A stretch of DNA of 64,000 bases. Origin: Siniperca chuatsi. Its lineage: Eukaryota > Chordata > Actinopteri > Centrarchiformes > Sinipercidae. The stretch covers positions 5,231,322 to 5,295,321 of the forward strand of contig NC_058055.1 in assembly GCF_020085105.1 (NCBI RefSeq), in the 5' to 3' direction. Below the pieces are notes generated by a model. That model was not told the DNA's origin. It was given only the letters and a program-made list of their open reading frames with translations, and did no database searches. Below, one piece after another: positions 44,748 to 55,995 of this stretch; the stretch's first letter is position 1; each line of letters begins with the position of its first letter. A program made the translations under genes and the position numbers.

Positions 44748-47345
44748 GGTGGCTTCTGCCTCCGCTGCTGGGAGGAAGCTGACAAACACTTCAACATGCT
44801 GGCTGCAGCGAGGCTGAAAAGCCTTTATGTATACTGAGTGACTTTTACGACACTATCGTGACGTTGAGTTGTTAAATTTGCATTAGAGCAACATTAAGGG
44901 CTGGGTTGACATGGCCTCTGTTCTCGTGGTTGCAGTGATGATGCAAGGATTAACGGTGGTTTGCAGTTTAAAACATTGCTGGTCTGGCATGTGACATGAA
45001 TTCCACCCAACTCGTGTACCCAGGATGCATGTTAATACCATACGGAATGGAGTTTCCAGGCCCCGGTACACGATGAGGACATGTTCTGAATGGACATGAT
45101 CCTTAAAGAATATCTTTTAAGATTTACCTTAGTACAGACTGAAAAACAGTGTGTCTGCGTAATTTTACATAAATGATTGCTGTTGGATATATTTTCGTTT
45201 AAGTTTGCTGTCAAACATTTCAGTTTTCATTGTTTTCATATTCTGTAGATACATTTTCAAGTTTGTTTTTTTTCCTTCTCATTATGTCAGACGTGGATAT
45301 TCAAATATGGGTGCACTGCTTAATACTCCTCCATATGTTATCTGATGGCTCTCTGTAGCAAGTGGTGGGTTACAGTATTTTATAGCATGGCTTGGGTGAA
45401 TACTTGACGCAGATGAGCTGGACAATGTCTATCATATTCATATCATCAGGCACTGCCAGCAGTAGTGTTTGATTACTGTTGTAATGTAAAGCATTAACAG
45501 GGTGGAAGCTTTTTCCTGCAGCTGCACACGGGCAATGTAATGGCTTGAAACATAGCAATTTTGTAGACCAGATAGATTCAGCAGTAGTGGACTACATCTG
45601 CTGGGGGAATTGCAAGTAATTATACATTCCAACAAAGATTTGCTAAATTTCTTTTAAATAACAGAAATAATACAGATTTGAAAAATGATGACACAAAAAA
45701 ATTGTAACATAATAGAAATAAGATCAAGTCTTATCTGGAAAATGGCATGGGCAAGTGCAAGACAACACCCAAAAGTACCCTAAGGCATCATTGCAACAAA
45801 GACAAATCAGAGTGTGAAAGTTAACACGGCTATACTAGCTGTGCAGGTTTATGTTTGTGGGGGTGAGGACTATTGTAGGAGTGTCTAACTTTGTGACAGC
45901 TGGTTGGTGAGCAGCAAGTAGAAATATCAGTTAATGAATATCAGTTAATATTCCCTCTTAAAGTTAGTATACCTGCTTAAAGTGATAGGTATTTTGTTTT
46001 TTATTCAACTTTTGGGTTTATAGTAACTATTATTGCTGGTGAGATTTACTTGATATTTAGTACAGAGCTGTTTGTGGTCTGTTGTATAGCTGTCAAGCAC
46101 AAGTCGTATGTATGGCTATACACTGAATGAGCGCAATCGGAAGAGAAAATGTTAAACTATTGAAAAAGAAATCCAGCTGCCAAACCAAAGTCTGTATATA
46201 TTCTCACATGTGAACTGCAAGCATTTGACTTAGATTCCATTAACAGGAAGATGCAATACCAAACTGATTTAAAATGTATGTGGCTTAGTGATTTACTTCT
46301 ATGTTTGGTTAAGTGTGTGTAATAATGAACCATAGATTTTTACTCTAAAGGTTGATGTGGAAATGATTAGTTCTCAAGTACACACGGCATATGTTTTAGG
46401 ATTTATTTTTCATCGTTCTTTCATGTGCAGTGTTAATTTGCGTTGCCCTCTCTCCTGTGTTGATGTGTGTGCTAAGCTGATGTCACAGCAATACATACAG
46501 GAGAGTTTAGTCTACTGTGCCTCTGGAGGTCCCTGATTTTTGAACAAAAGGAGACAAACAAGGCCATAGGGGATGGTAACAGTCAGTGTTTTGGTTAGTT
46601 TATTATTCAGGAACCCTATGCAAGAAAGAGACAAATAAATCAGAAGCCTTATTATGTATCTCAAAGAATATTTGTTATCTGAGTTTTCCTCAGAGGAGGT
46701 CACAGCTACTCGAGTATAAAAAGCTGCGGAAAGCCAAGGTTATAATCAGATTGATGTTTAGAGAAACTCAGCATTGTCAGTGTATCTCTTTTGCTCTCTT
46801 TGTAAGAGATGAAATGTATTTGACCCCTTTCAGGGTCTAAAGTTAAAGGTTTTAGCTCCATTATAAACTTTTATCTTGGTTTTATTTGGATAACTGTGTT
46901 CAGTGTGCTTAAGTGTTTGAGAGGATTCAGATTACTGGTCCTTAATGCAAATTTTCAGTCATTCAATCATCAGTTGTATGTTTTTTATTTGTGTTTTAAT
47001 TATGAATGCTGTGTATTTTTGTATACTGTGGAAACATGCCTGGGCCGATGCCTCTGCTCAGCAGAAGATTCAGGCTGCCTGGTTTTGGTTGTCTGTTTTG
47101 GTGGTCTCATTATCATTTACTGGAGATGTAAGCATACCTGTTACACTTCCACCTCCTTCCTTTAGACTTGACTCTTCGTTCATCTGTTTTCTAATGTTGA
47201 ACAAGGCTGCATTTGTGTTGTGTGATGTTTTACATTCTATTTATTGTGTGTGTTCATGGAACCTTACACAGGCTGTGTGATTTGTGCTCAGTGACAGTTT
47301 GTATTTTTTTGTAAAATATTCAATAAAATGAAATTATTTTTTACT
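44748..47345 (+). other. eurl: eurl 3' UTR (approximate)
   Basis: About 2.6 kb of AT-rich non-coding sequence to an AATAAA at 47322-47327. Two UGUANAUA-type motifs occur, at 45244-45251 (TGTAGATA) and 46193-46200 (TGTATATA). An earlier cleavage site is possible. Confidence 0.45.
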
Positions 47346-48300
47346 ACATACTGTGATATGTTGGTATTGTCCCGATTGTGGCCACTGCTGCAGGGACGGG
47401 GGGGGTGTTAAGGAATGTGAATCTTCCCCAGAAAAATCCAGTAGAAGGGGGAAAGCAGCAGCTCCTCAGAATCAACAGCAACAAGCTTAACACATTTTAA
47501 CATGTCTTTGCCAAAAGCTTGTGTACTGTAAACAACCGCCCATTCTTCAGTTCATTTATGAATGGCTGACTAGCCCCCAGCTGTGTTCACATCATGGTAT
47601 TTGGAGGGACATGGTACTGTATGAAGTGAAATGTTGGCCTTATACACAGTCATGCATACTTAAGAATCTGATAGAACTGCTAGTATGTCTGATATTACTG
47701 ACAACAGAGGCAACACAAAAAATGACTGCAGACATTGGGTAAGTGCTAAGTTCACCAGCATTTCACCTGATTATGACCCAACTGTTGACTTCTTGAACGT
47801 ATAGCTGGACTGCACATTCATTATGAGACTGTGCCTGTTGCATAGTGTGGAAGATGGAGGTTGGGTGCCCCCTTGTGGACAAAAGGTGTTTTATAAATTG
47901 AACTAATGAGTGTTAAAATATGCACGTTATGTGGTAAACTTCACAAGAATTGAGTGGCCTTTGACATGTTGAGAAACTTAAATATTAACAACATCTAGTC
48001 ACCTATGTAATAAAGGTCTGAATGGTTGGCTGGTTATTTACAGACGACAAAGACGCTACCTGCCTGGTGATTCGGTCGAATATGTAGATGTCCGGATAAG
48101 CGATGTCTGGCTGGCCGCTGTGTTGTCATTGATCCACTTCCAAGACTGAAGGGGCGTGACGGCTGACCGACTAATCTTAATTTATCAAGTTATCGCGAAC
48201 GCTCAGGTTCAGGCAAGGTCGCAAAATAATTCTTAGACATGTCTATAAAACCAAGCTTTGTTTAATATGAAAGGAATGTATACAAACTTGTCAAAATTGT
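47346..48300. other. Intergenic sequence downstream of eurl
   Basis: Non-coding sequence with a G-run (47397-47405); no supported gene or repeat seen. Confidence 0.5.
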
Positions 48301-51190
48301 AATTTAAACACACGTCAAATTGTATTGACATCTATAGAATGTTCGGGGGGTTTTAGCCCCTAAAAAGAGGCGTGGCCGTGACGTTGAAAGTACCCGTATG
48401 TGCCTGTCTTTCATGTTCATATACTGAGGTACAAACTGATAGTAGACAGCAGGAAGCAAAGACAAAACCAAACAAAAGAAATACATTTACATTTTACAGG
48501 GCCAGAGTTATATGCAGCATACTGTATTTGTTTAATAACTTAAAGGTCTGAGCTTTTTTGCTTTTAACATTAGATAAGATGGTGCTACATTGTTTAAATT
48601 CAGTGATAAAGGGCAGGAAAGTTGGCTGACCATTTTTCTTATGAATATGGACATTTCCAAAAATAATAAATAGTTGTATGATATACAGCATGTTATTTTC
48701 AGTCTTATCTTGACTAAAATATAGCATTACATCAAACACATTTATTTCAACATTCATCTTAAGTGTCTTTTTTAGAAAATTGGCTCCATCAATCCAGACC
48801 ATTAGTGTAGATATATACAGTGAAAAAATAGATATACTCCCTTTTTCTAGCCCACAGAAATCACACTTATAATCAATATCCAGTTAGAATCTTTCTAACA
48901 CAAGTTTAACCACGTAAATTCTATGTAATATCCTGAAAGACACTTAAGCTTGTTATTGATACAGCATTTATCACAAATGTTCCATGCTTTCTCCCACTGT
49001 ATATCAGTAAATAGGGAAGACCAAAAACATCTAGATGAAAGGACAGAAACATAACTAGGTGTGTTCCTAATATTTTTGTTAGAGCACTTCTCTTTCAATA
49101 TATTAGTTCCACTAATATAAATATTTTCCAAACAATCTTCGAAATTAAAAGGCAGATTTACAGAACCAGAGTTTCGTAGGAAGTGAGGACATGTTCTGGA
49201 AAAACAATAGCATACTCCTTTGGTTTCATAGGTACTTTGAATTTATCAAGACATTCTTTCTAAGATAATAAATAACCATTTTGACTAAGTAATTGGCCAA
49301 CTGTCAGTATTCCATTATTAAACCATGTGTGGTAGACGATAATCCTATTTTATATCGGATGTCTTTATGGTTCCATATGAAGTACCTATAGTTATGTTTG
49401 GAAGCTAATAACCAAGCTGCCAGTGCTTGCCTATGAACAGTTGCCAAGTTGAACAGAGATACCACCAACTGGATCAAACAGATCATTGGGATAATATTCC
49501 AAATACTGTCCTTGTTTTTTAAGTATTCAATAATCCACTTAATCTTAAATTCTAAAATCTATCATTTCCAGACCTCCACGTTCTTTGGTATTACAAAGCA
49601 CTTCGTTTTTTAAATAATGAGACCGTCCAAGTCCTTGATAACATTCTGTGGAGCATCAAGCAACAAAGCAATACATACAGATCTGGATATTCCTTCCACT
49701 TTGGATAATAGTACTCGACCATATAAAGATAAGTCTCTCATCAGCCAGTGATTTCAATTTCTTCTCAATTTTTTCGACAATTGGTTTAAAATTCAAAATA
49801 CTCCTTTGCTGTTCATCTTTGCAATTAATCCCAGGTATGTTACAGTATCTTCAACAGGAATTCCGTCTACATCTGTCACATCACATTCCTTAAGTGAAAA
49901 TAAGATTTGCTAATATTCATTTTTAAACCCGAGACCCACACTACATTCTTTAACAGGCTGCATGCCACTGCTTTTTAAATCTCGTTTTTATCTTTTAAGA
50001 ATAATGTAGCGTCATCAGCGAGTTGACTTAATTTGAATTCTTTCCCTAATACTGAAATGCCAGAGAATGCATCCTCCTAATGGGCATTGCCATTACTTGT
50101 ATTACTAACAAAAATAAAAAGGGTGAGATCGGACATCTTCCATGAGATAGCTTCACTGAGCTGTTACATCCAGTATATAAGGTCTGCATTGCTTTTAGAA
50201 ACTTATGCTTAACAATGAAAACTTATTTGTCTTCAATTATCTAAATATAATTCATCTTTATTGGGTTTTATATAAGTGTGATTACTCCTTGTTTTAATCA
50301 TGCTGGGAGTTCACCAGTTTCAATTGATTCTTGAAACCTGGCAAGCAGAAAAGGAGCTAGCTCTACTGAATGCTTTATAAAACTCCCTCATTAACCTGTC
50401 ACTGCCTGGTGATTCGTTATCTTTAAGGATTCTTATACAATCAGTTATTTCAGGCAAGCTTAACTCATCATCACAAATCATCCATGAATTCCTTGTCAAC
50501 TTTCCTGACATTGTGCTGTAGTTTCCCTGAGAAATGTTCTATATTAGGTTCTTTATTAGCCGATGAATATAGTTTTTGATAGAACTTGGCAACATAAGAA
50601 GATAATTCTAATGGGTTGTCATTGGGAATGTTATTTATCATTCATTTACATAGCGTACTGTTGATGTCTCGCTGTTTCGCTTTTCCAAATTAAAGAAATA
50701 CTTTAGTACTAGTACTAGTATTTTCCCCCCCTTCTTCACTCCATTTCCGTCTTGAACAAATGCCCCCCTGGCCTTTTCCTCATATATGCTATCTAATTGA
50801 TCCTGATTACACAAACCTCGGTTTTCTTGTGTTTTCAAATTAATTTCACTAATAACATTTTCTACTTTTCCAGTTTGATTTTGGAATTTAGTTTACCAAA
50901 TTTTAATTGCCACTTTCCTAATTTCAAATGTCATTACTTCCCAATAATATCTAGGCCTATTGCATATTCATAATACATGCCTGTGTCCAACAGGCCCATT
51001 TTCCAATTATTTGTCTAATTTCTAATCTAAGCAAATCATTTTCAAGTAATTTCTTATTCCAGTCGCCCCGAGAGACTTTTCTGAAGCCAATTCCATTAAT
51101 ATTCACGTTTATAGAGAACGTGAATATTAATGGAACTGAATCAACTTTGTCCTCCATTGTGTGCCTGTCTGGTGTTTTGCAACCACACAT
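48300..51190 (-). mobile_element. Tx1/L1-like LINE ORF2, degenerate, near full-length RT
   Basis: Reverse-strand frames, in 5'-to-3' order from the right, give KKLLENDLLRLEIRQIIGKW, a YFFNLEKRNSE block, LSLPEITDCIRILKDNESPG (start of RT), QLADDATLFLKDKNE with the catalytic ADD at 50011-50019, ALAAWLLASKHNYRYFIWN and FLPFITEFKQC near the end. These are the successive blocks of fish Tx1/L1-type ORF2. Many stops and frameshifts make it non-functional. The order is preserved, so it is one insertion with small deletions. Its 5' side points at the btg3 promoter. Confidence 0.8.
51091..51135. repeat. Perfect 19-bp inverted repeat (7-nt loop)
   Basis: Left arm ttccattaatattcacgtt (51091-51109), loop tatagag (51110-51116), and an exact reverse-complement right arm (51117-51135). 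It lies about 120 bp left of the CCAAT box upstream of btg3 exon 1, at or near the 5' edge of the LINE. Confidence 0.97.
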
Positions 51191-51223
51191 GCCTGACGCT
51201 ATGAGTCCTAACAGTAACGGGTA

Positions 51224-51332
51224 TGACTCAGTCATTGACGAGCATATACTCGACCAATGAATGCGCTATATTGATGTGTTTGGAATCAATGAGAAAGATT
51301 TGCGGGCGGGAATTGTGTTGTAAAGGGCGGGG
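51224..51332 (+). promoter_or_regulatory. btg3: btg3 promoter elements
   Basis: Within about 200 bp upstream of the exon 1 donor lie an AP-1 consensus TGACTCA (51224-51230), a CCAAT box (51254-51258), an E2F-like gcgggcgggaa (51302-51312) and a GC box gggcgggg (51325-51332). There is no TATA box. E2F-type control would fit the known cell-cycle role of BTG3, but binding is inferred. Confidence 0.5.
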
Positions 51333-51339
51333 TTAATAA

Positions 51340-51422
51340 CCGAACCTCAAGGGTTCTTGTGTTGGCCAACTTCCCGTGCCATTCATTTGTTGCCCACACG
51401 CTGAAGGGGACCACTAGGAACG
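51340..51422 (+). other. btg3: btg3 5' UTR exon (candidate)
   Basis: A strong donor aacg|gtaagt at 51422/51423 follows the CCAAT/GC-box region. The coding exon starts at the acceptor 52423-52424 (ttacag). This implies a 1-kb first intron. The start of the exon is a guess. Confidence 0.5.
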
Positions 51423-52456
51423 GTAAGTCATGCTTTTTATAGCCTCGTGTCTTACTATGTTAGATATGTGTCTTTTGGTATGACAATTTCTAACTTTTGC
51501 CACTATAACGTGATTTATAGAACAGTTGCTGTGTTAGTTAGCAACATGAGGCTGTTAGAGTTAACTTAGCGCGTTAGCTATGAAGCTAATGCTAATAGCG
51601 TTATATTCTCTTAAGGGAATACTCGTATGTATTCACTGTGAGGTTGGAAGTAAATTTCAAATGCGTTTCGGCGTGATTTAGGTAACATCATGTTCGTATC
51701 GTTTACCTAACTAGCTAGCACACTGACAGTAGTCCTTGTTGTGTAGTGTGGTGACGCGTGGATATTGATAACCGGAACTAGTGCGTCACAGCCCGCCTTT
51801 CTGGGACGTTTCTAATCGCCAGACCGTTAACTGAAGTCTTCAGATCAAACACAAAGCGAAATTGTCATTGAATGTATTAAATGTCTCTGCGTTATCAGAG
51901 ACACTCAGTCATCATTTTAAACAAAAATAATATCTAAAACAGCAGCTGTTGCCACGCGCATATGGACACTTAGTTAATGAAAGGGACTTAAAAATGAAAG
52001 TTACGAGGGTCACAGAAGAGTCTTGGTAGGTTCTTTCTTAGACACTTACAGTTTGGTTTTTAATGTGCTGGGTGTAGCTGACAAGCAAACCACAAAAAAC
52101 CCTTCAGTACCACTGAACCTTGAATCAGGGGTTTCAGATGTCTCAAAAATGTGTAAGCTGATGGCAGTTCTACTAACCATCAGAGACACGAAGACGTTTA
52201 TTCCAAAACAGGAAAAGGAAAATGTTGCCATCTGGAAGTCATTGTCACTAGATACGGTTGGAAATGCCTGATTCTGGCCTCACAAAGCAATTTGTAGGGT
52301 TTGACACTTTCATCAACTAACATCTTACCATAGAAATATTCATGACATTTTTCAATGTCACAAGCACTATGTTACGGCTGTGATCGAACTGCTGCTCATC
52401 TGACTAAAGTTCATTTACTTACAGAGGCTGTCTGAACGTAATGAAACACATGAAAT

Positions 52457-54153
52457 ATGAGGAGAGAAATTGCAGCCGTGGTATTCTTCCTGAAGAGGCT
52501 TGTGAAAAATGGGGAGAAGTTGGAATCACACAAGATCGAGCTGTTTGTTGAGAGGCTGGCTGTTGCACTGCAGGAGAAGTTCAAGGGGCACTGGTACCCT
52601 GAAAACCCCAGCAAAGGACAGGCATACAGGTGCTGCTCTGTCTTTGATTTTTTTACTGACTGCTATTAGTAGGGATTCTCTGGGAAGCCCTTAAGTGGAA
52701 CTGTCCACTTTCCATAACGTAATATCCAACGCAACTTGTTTTTAAGAATGTCTTTCCATTGGTGTGTACAGACAGTGTTATGACTGAAATCAGTTTTGTG
52801 TCCTCTGCAGGTGCATACGAGTGAACAGGTTCCACAGGCAGGATCCAGAGCTCCTTCGGGCCTGCCAGGAGAGCGGGGTTCAGTACAGTGACCTGGGACT
52901 GCCCCGTGAACTCACATTGTGGGTGGACCCTGGGGAGGTCTGTTGCAGGTGAGACTTTGAGTGAATTTGGCGCGAATAGCTGAAACACATTTTGAAGAAG
53001 TGAGTAGTTCAACAAAGATGACAATAATGGTTTAATAACATTTAAAACTGGAACACCTTAATGGTGTAACTATTTCAAAGACTCATGGAAAGTGTGGTTG
53101 TATAAAGTTAAGAAAAGTTAATTGTTGTTAGAATAATTGTTCAAATTATCTGCAGCCACTGATACCCATTTGGCTTAGAATATGAACAAAATAACACCCA
53201 GCTAATTGCCACCTGCAGCTATATTTGTGATTTCTGGATTTTTTAAATGTCTTGTTTCAGCCCTGTACTTCTCAGGATTACTTTACCTGGAGTCATATTG
53301 GTGGCATAAGAAAAATCAAATATAAAGATGAATTTTTAACGCAATCTTTGTCTCCCAACCCATCTATTCAAGACTTGTTCTGTTTAAAACAGATTTCCTG
53401 CTATGTATGTTTATCCTCCTAAAAGACAGCAATTGTTGATGCGTTTTCCCATTATTAGATATGGAGAGCAAAACCCCTGCTTCTCAGTGGCCAGTTTCTC
53501 TAACAATTATGAGGAGGACAAAGATGTTGCAAAGAAGGTGACCAGTGCTTTGGAGAGGGTGACATCAGACTACCACTCAGGTTCTTCCTCCGATGAGGAG
53601 AGCATGCGCACTTCCCCCCCCACTATCCCCAGCAGCCGCTGTGCTTACCAGGTATTGCATAATAATTTTCTCTAATTCCTATGACTAAACATCCCTTGCA
53701 GGTCTGGAAAAGAATGGAAAATGACTCCATAATAACCATGTTTTGGTGAACTGTAAAGTAGCTATACTTTGTTCTGTTTGATGCCCACTGGTTGGCGTTG
53801 TTGTGTTCAGATGAAATTCTCTTTTCTTCTTCAAAGTTTGGTGATTTGTTTTTTTTTCCCCCAATAATTGGGAGTCGAACGCTTCATGGGGTCAAGGGCT
53901 AGGATTGTTTGTGTTGCAGTTAATGGCAGCTTTTACTGAATTGTTTCCTTTTTTTAAGGCGATGAATCCATCTGCTCCTACATGGCATCCTAAGAAGATG
54001 GTACCAGGGAAAGGTCACATCCTTCCACGGCCTCACTACAGCTTCAGGCCTCGCAGTGTCGCCCCTCCGCAAAATCTGTGGGTCCCTCCTGGCTATAGAG
54101 GAAGGTCTGGATACTGGGACACCAACCAAAACCTGGCACGTTGTTACAGTTAG
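52457..54153 (+). CDS. btg3: BTG anti-proliferation factor 3 (complete coding region)
   Basis: BTG/Tob family protein that restrains the G1/S transition; family members bind CAF1/CNOT7-8 deadenylases, and BTG3 is known to interact with E2F1. Four coding exons join in phase: 52457-52629, 52811-52948, 53459-53651 and 53959-54153, giving 232 residues (human 252). The N-terminal BTG domain spans about residues 1-115: [28 protein letters not shown], then [20 protein letters not shown]. It is followed by the BTG3-specific [14 protein letters not shown]. The C-terminal third is shorter and more divergent but keeps PTWHP and a proline/aromatic-rich WVPPGYRG. The start codon agrees with the family N-terminus. 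AATAAA at 54295-54300 suggests a short 3' UTR. Confidence 0.96.
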
Positions 54154-54310
54154 GAATCATGGTGCTTATTGTTCACACTGGACAACAACTTTAAGACGAC
54201 TGACCAATGTTTTTTTTAACATGAATTTTTATAGCTTACATATTGATTGTTTTTGAAAGTCTTTTTTGCACTTTAGACCATTTGTTATAGTTTAAATAAA
54301 TCACTTGTAT
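54154..54310 (+). other. btg3: btg3 3' UTR
   Basis: Short AT-rich tail after the TAG stop, with a canonical AATAAA at 54295-54300. A longer form is possible. Confidence 0.5.
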
Positions 54311-54604
54311 TAAATTTAGATATTGACATTGGAATACTACACATGTAGGCTTAAAGTACTGTATTTTGTACAATGGGAGATGTTCATGTATGCCACCTAA
54401 TGTCCTTTGTGATAAAATGTTTTATTTATTCATAGTGTAGAATTGTCATTGTATAGGCTCAAATTTATGGAGTTTTATTAAACACAATTTCCAAGCATCA
54501 TGATACTTTGTTTATTCTTTTGCTGTTTACTAAAGGGTCCTCCAAGTGTTGTGGTTAGTGTTGTGTTTTTTTTTTTGTTTGTTTTGCTGTTTTTTTTTTA
54601 TTTT

Positions 54605-54725
54605 TGGCATTTGCCTTTTATTTGCTAGCTGAAAGTGTAGAGAAGAGGGTAACATGCAACAAAAGTCCCCGACTGGACCGGGGACATTGCAGTTATATGG
54701 TGTGTCTAACCCACTGGTCAACAGG
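54605..54725 (-). repeat. tRNA-like SINE fragment
   Basis: On the reverse strand, agtgggttagacacacc resembles a box A region and ccccggtccagtcgggga a box B region. On the + strand the segment holds gggtaacatgcaacaaaagt, a phrase common at such fish repeats. Degenerate, so only moderately supported. Confidence 0.45.
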
Positions 54726-55620
54726 ATGAGATGTATATAATTTTTTTAAAGAAATTAGCAGAAGCACTACTGCAATGCTTTAACATGTATTTTGTGGTAA
54801 TGTTTAGCTCAAAGGGTCTGTTCACCTAAATCATTTTTTTTCAAGTATAATCTTTAAATGCTTTGAGCACCACCAATGAAATTCCATTCACATCCATTGT
54901 TGTGCGTGATAGAAATCTTGTCAAATAAAGCTAAAACTACCTTCATGGTTAGACACCACCATGGGCAAGCAGAGAAGTGAGTATTTCTGTGATTTCAGTG
55001 AACCTTAAAATGTCATCATTAGCACACTGATACTTAGTGTCTGTGGATGGCACCCCTCCAGACAAATCAGAGCTATAGCTTCATCTATAGACAGTCCCTT
55101 TGGGGAGATACAGTGTTCAGCTCAAGGACTCCTCGTTACAGTGGATGCCATGGTTAACGGCTAAGAGGGTTGCTTAAAAGATTGGTGATTAAGCAAGGAA
55201 GTTGCTTTATCATCTACAGTGTTGACATTCTTTATTAACAAATAAGCGGCCAGCTAAACCTTTGTATTCCTACCTATATGGTCAAGATGGGCTGTGTTTG
55301 ATTGACAGTGCTGCCAAATTATCCACCAATACCTGTTAGTCCCGGCCACAGCCCTCCAAGCTGTTGGCACTGGTCTCTTTCCTGGGCAGCAAATTAACAG
55401 TGTTGCTTTATTATCTTTAATATATCAGTCCACCACAAGCATCACTGGAAATAGAACACACACTAACCCATGATCAGATGCTGCTATACGTCTCAAGTTG
55501 TTCAGGTCGTGACAATCTGGGAGATAAAGTGTGACTGGCGAAAAAGTGAGAAACTTGCATAAGCCTGTATGGGGGCTGTTAGGGAAAGCCACCCAGAAAG
55601 TTATACAGATTGTTTTCTTC
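54726..55620. other. Intergenic region btg3 to next gene
   Basis: No gene or clear repeat recognised. GC content rises towards the promoter at the right end. Confidence 0.5.
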
Positions 55621-55943
55621 CTTAATGGAGGCACCGGGACGAGGCGCACATAGGCTATCGTGCAGGACAAAACGGGCGCCTTTCTTCCATTAGTAAATAC
55701 CGGGAGAGCGCCTCGGCCGTACCGGCAGAGGGCGATACTGGCTGTTGTTTGGGGCAACCGTCGGTCACGTGACACCCTGCGGCGCGCTCAGCTGAGCACC
55801 TGCAGAGCGCGGCGGAGGAGGAGGAGGAGGCGGAGTGGAGTTTGGATGCTTCGGTCGAGCTGGACTGCTGCTTTTAACTCGAATTGAGCACAAGTTCTCC
55901 GGCCAAGTTTCACTGAAGAAGTCGTGGAATACCAGGGACAGGA
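55621..55943 (+). promoter_or_regulatory. GC-rich promoter and 5' UTR of the 55944 gene
   Basis: CpG-containing sequence with a perfect palindromic E-box GTCACGTGAC (55764-55773), the USF/bHLH-zip type, and a GGA/GGC-rich run at about 55811-55835, just ahead of the initiator ATG. No TATA box. Confidence 0.55.
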
Positions 55944-55995
55944 ATGGAGCATTCGATAGCACGGGTCTGCTGTGTACTGTTGAGCCTCTTTGCCG
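55944..55995 (+). CDS. Signal-peptide first exon, candidate cxadr (3' partial)
   Basis: ATG at 55944 opens a hydrophobic signal-like sequence, MEHSIARVCCVLLSLFAG, ending at the donor gccg|gtaagt (55995/55996) in phase 1. Phase 1 after a signal exon is typical of immunoglobulin-superfamily membrane proteins. In mammals CXADR, a tight-junction adhesion protein and viral receptor, lies next to BTG3, so cxadr is the first candidate. No Ig-domain exon is recognisable in the next 8 kb, so the identity is positional only. In human the two genes converge, whereas here they are in tandem, which weakens the call. Another secreted or type I membrane protein is possible. Confidence 0.4.

Noticed and set aside
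51560-51605. Resemblance of gctaatgctaatagcg to the mir-155 seed region, considered because mir-155 is on human chromosome 21
   Set aside because: Only a short match, no mature-length match and no hairpin seen.
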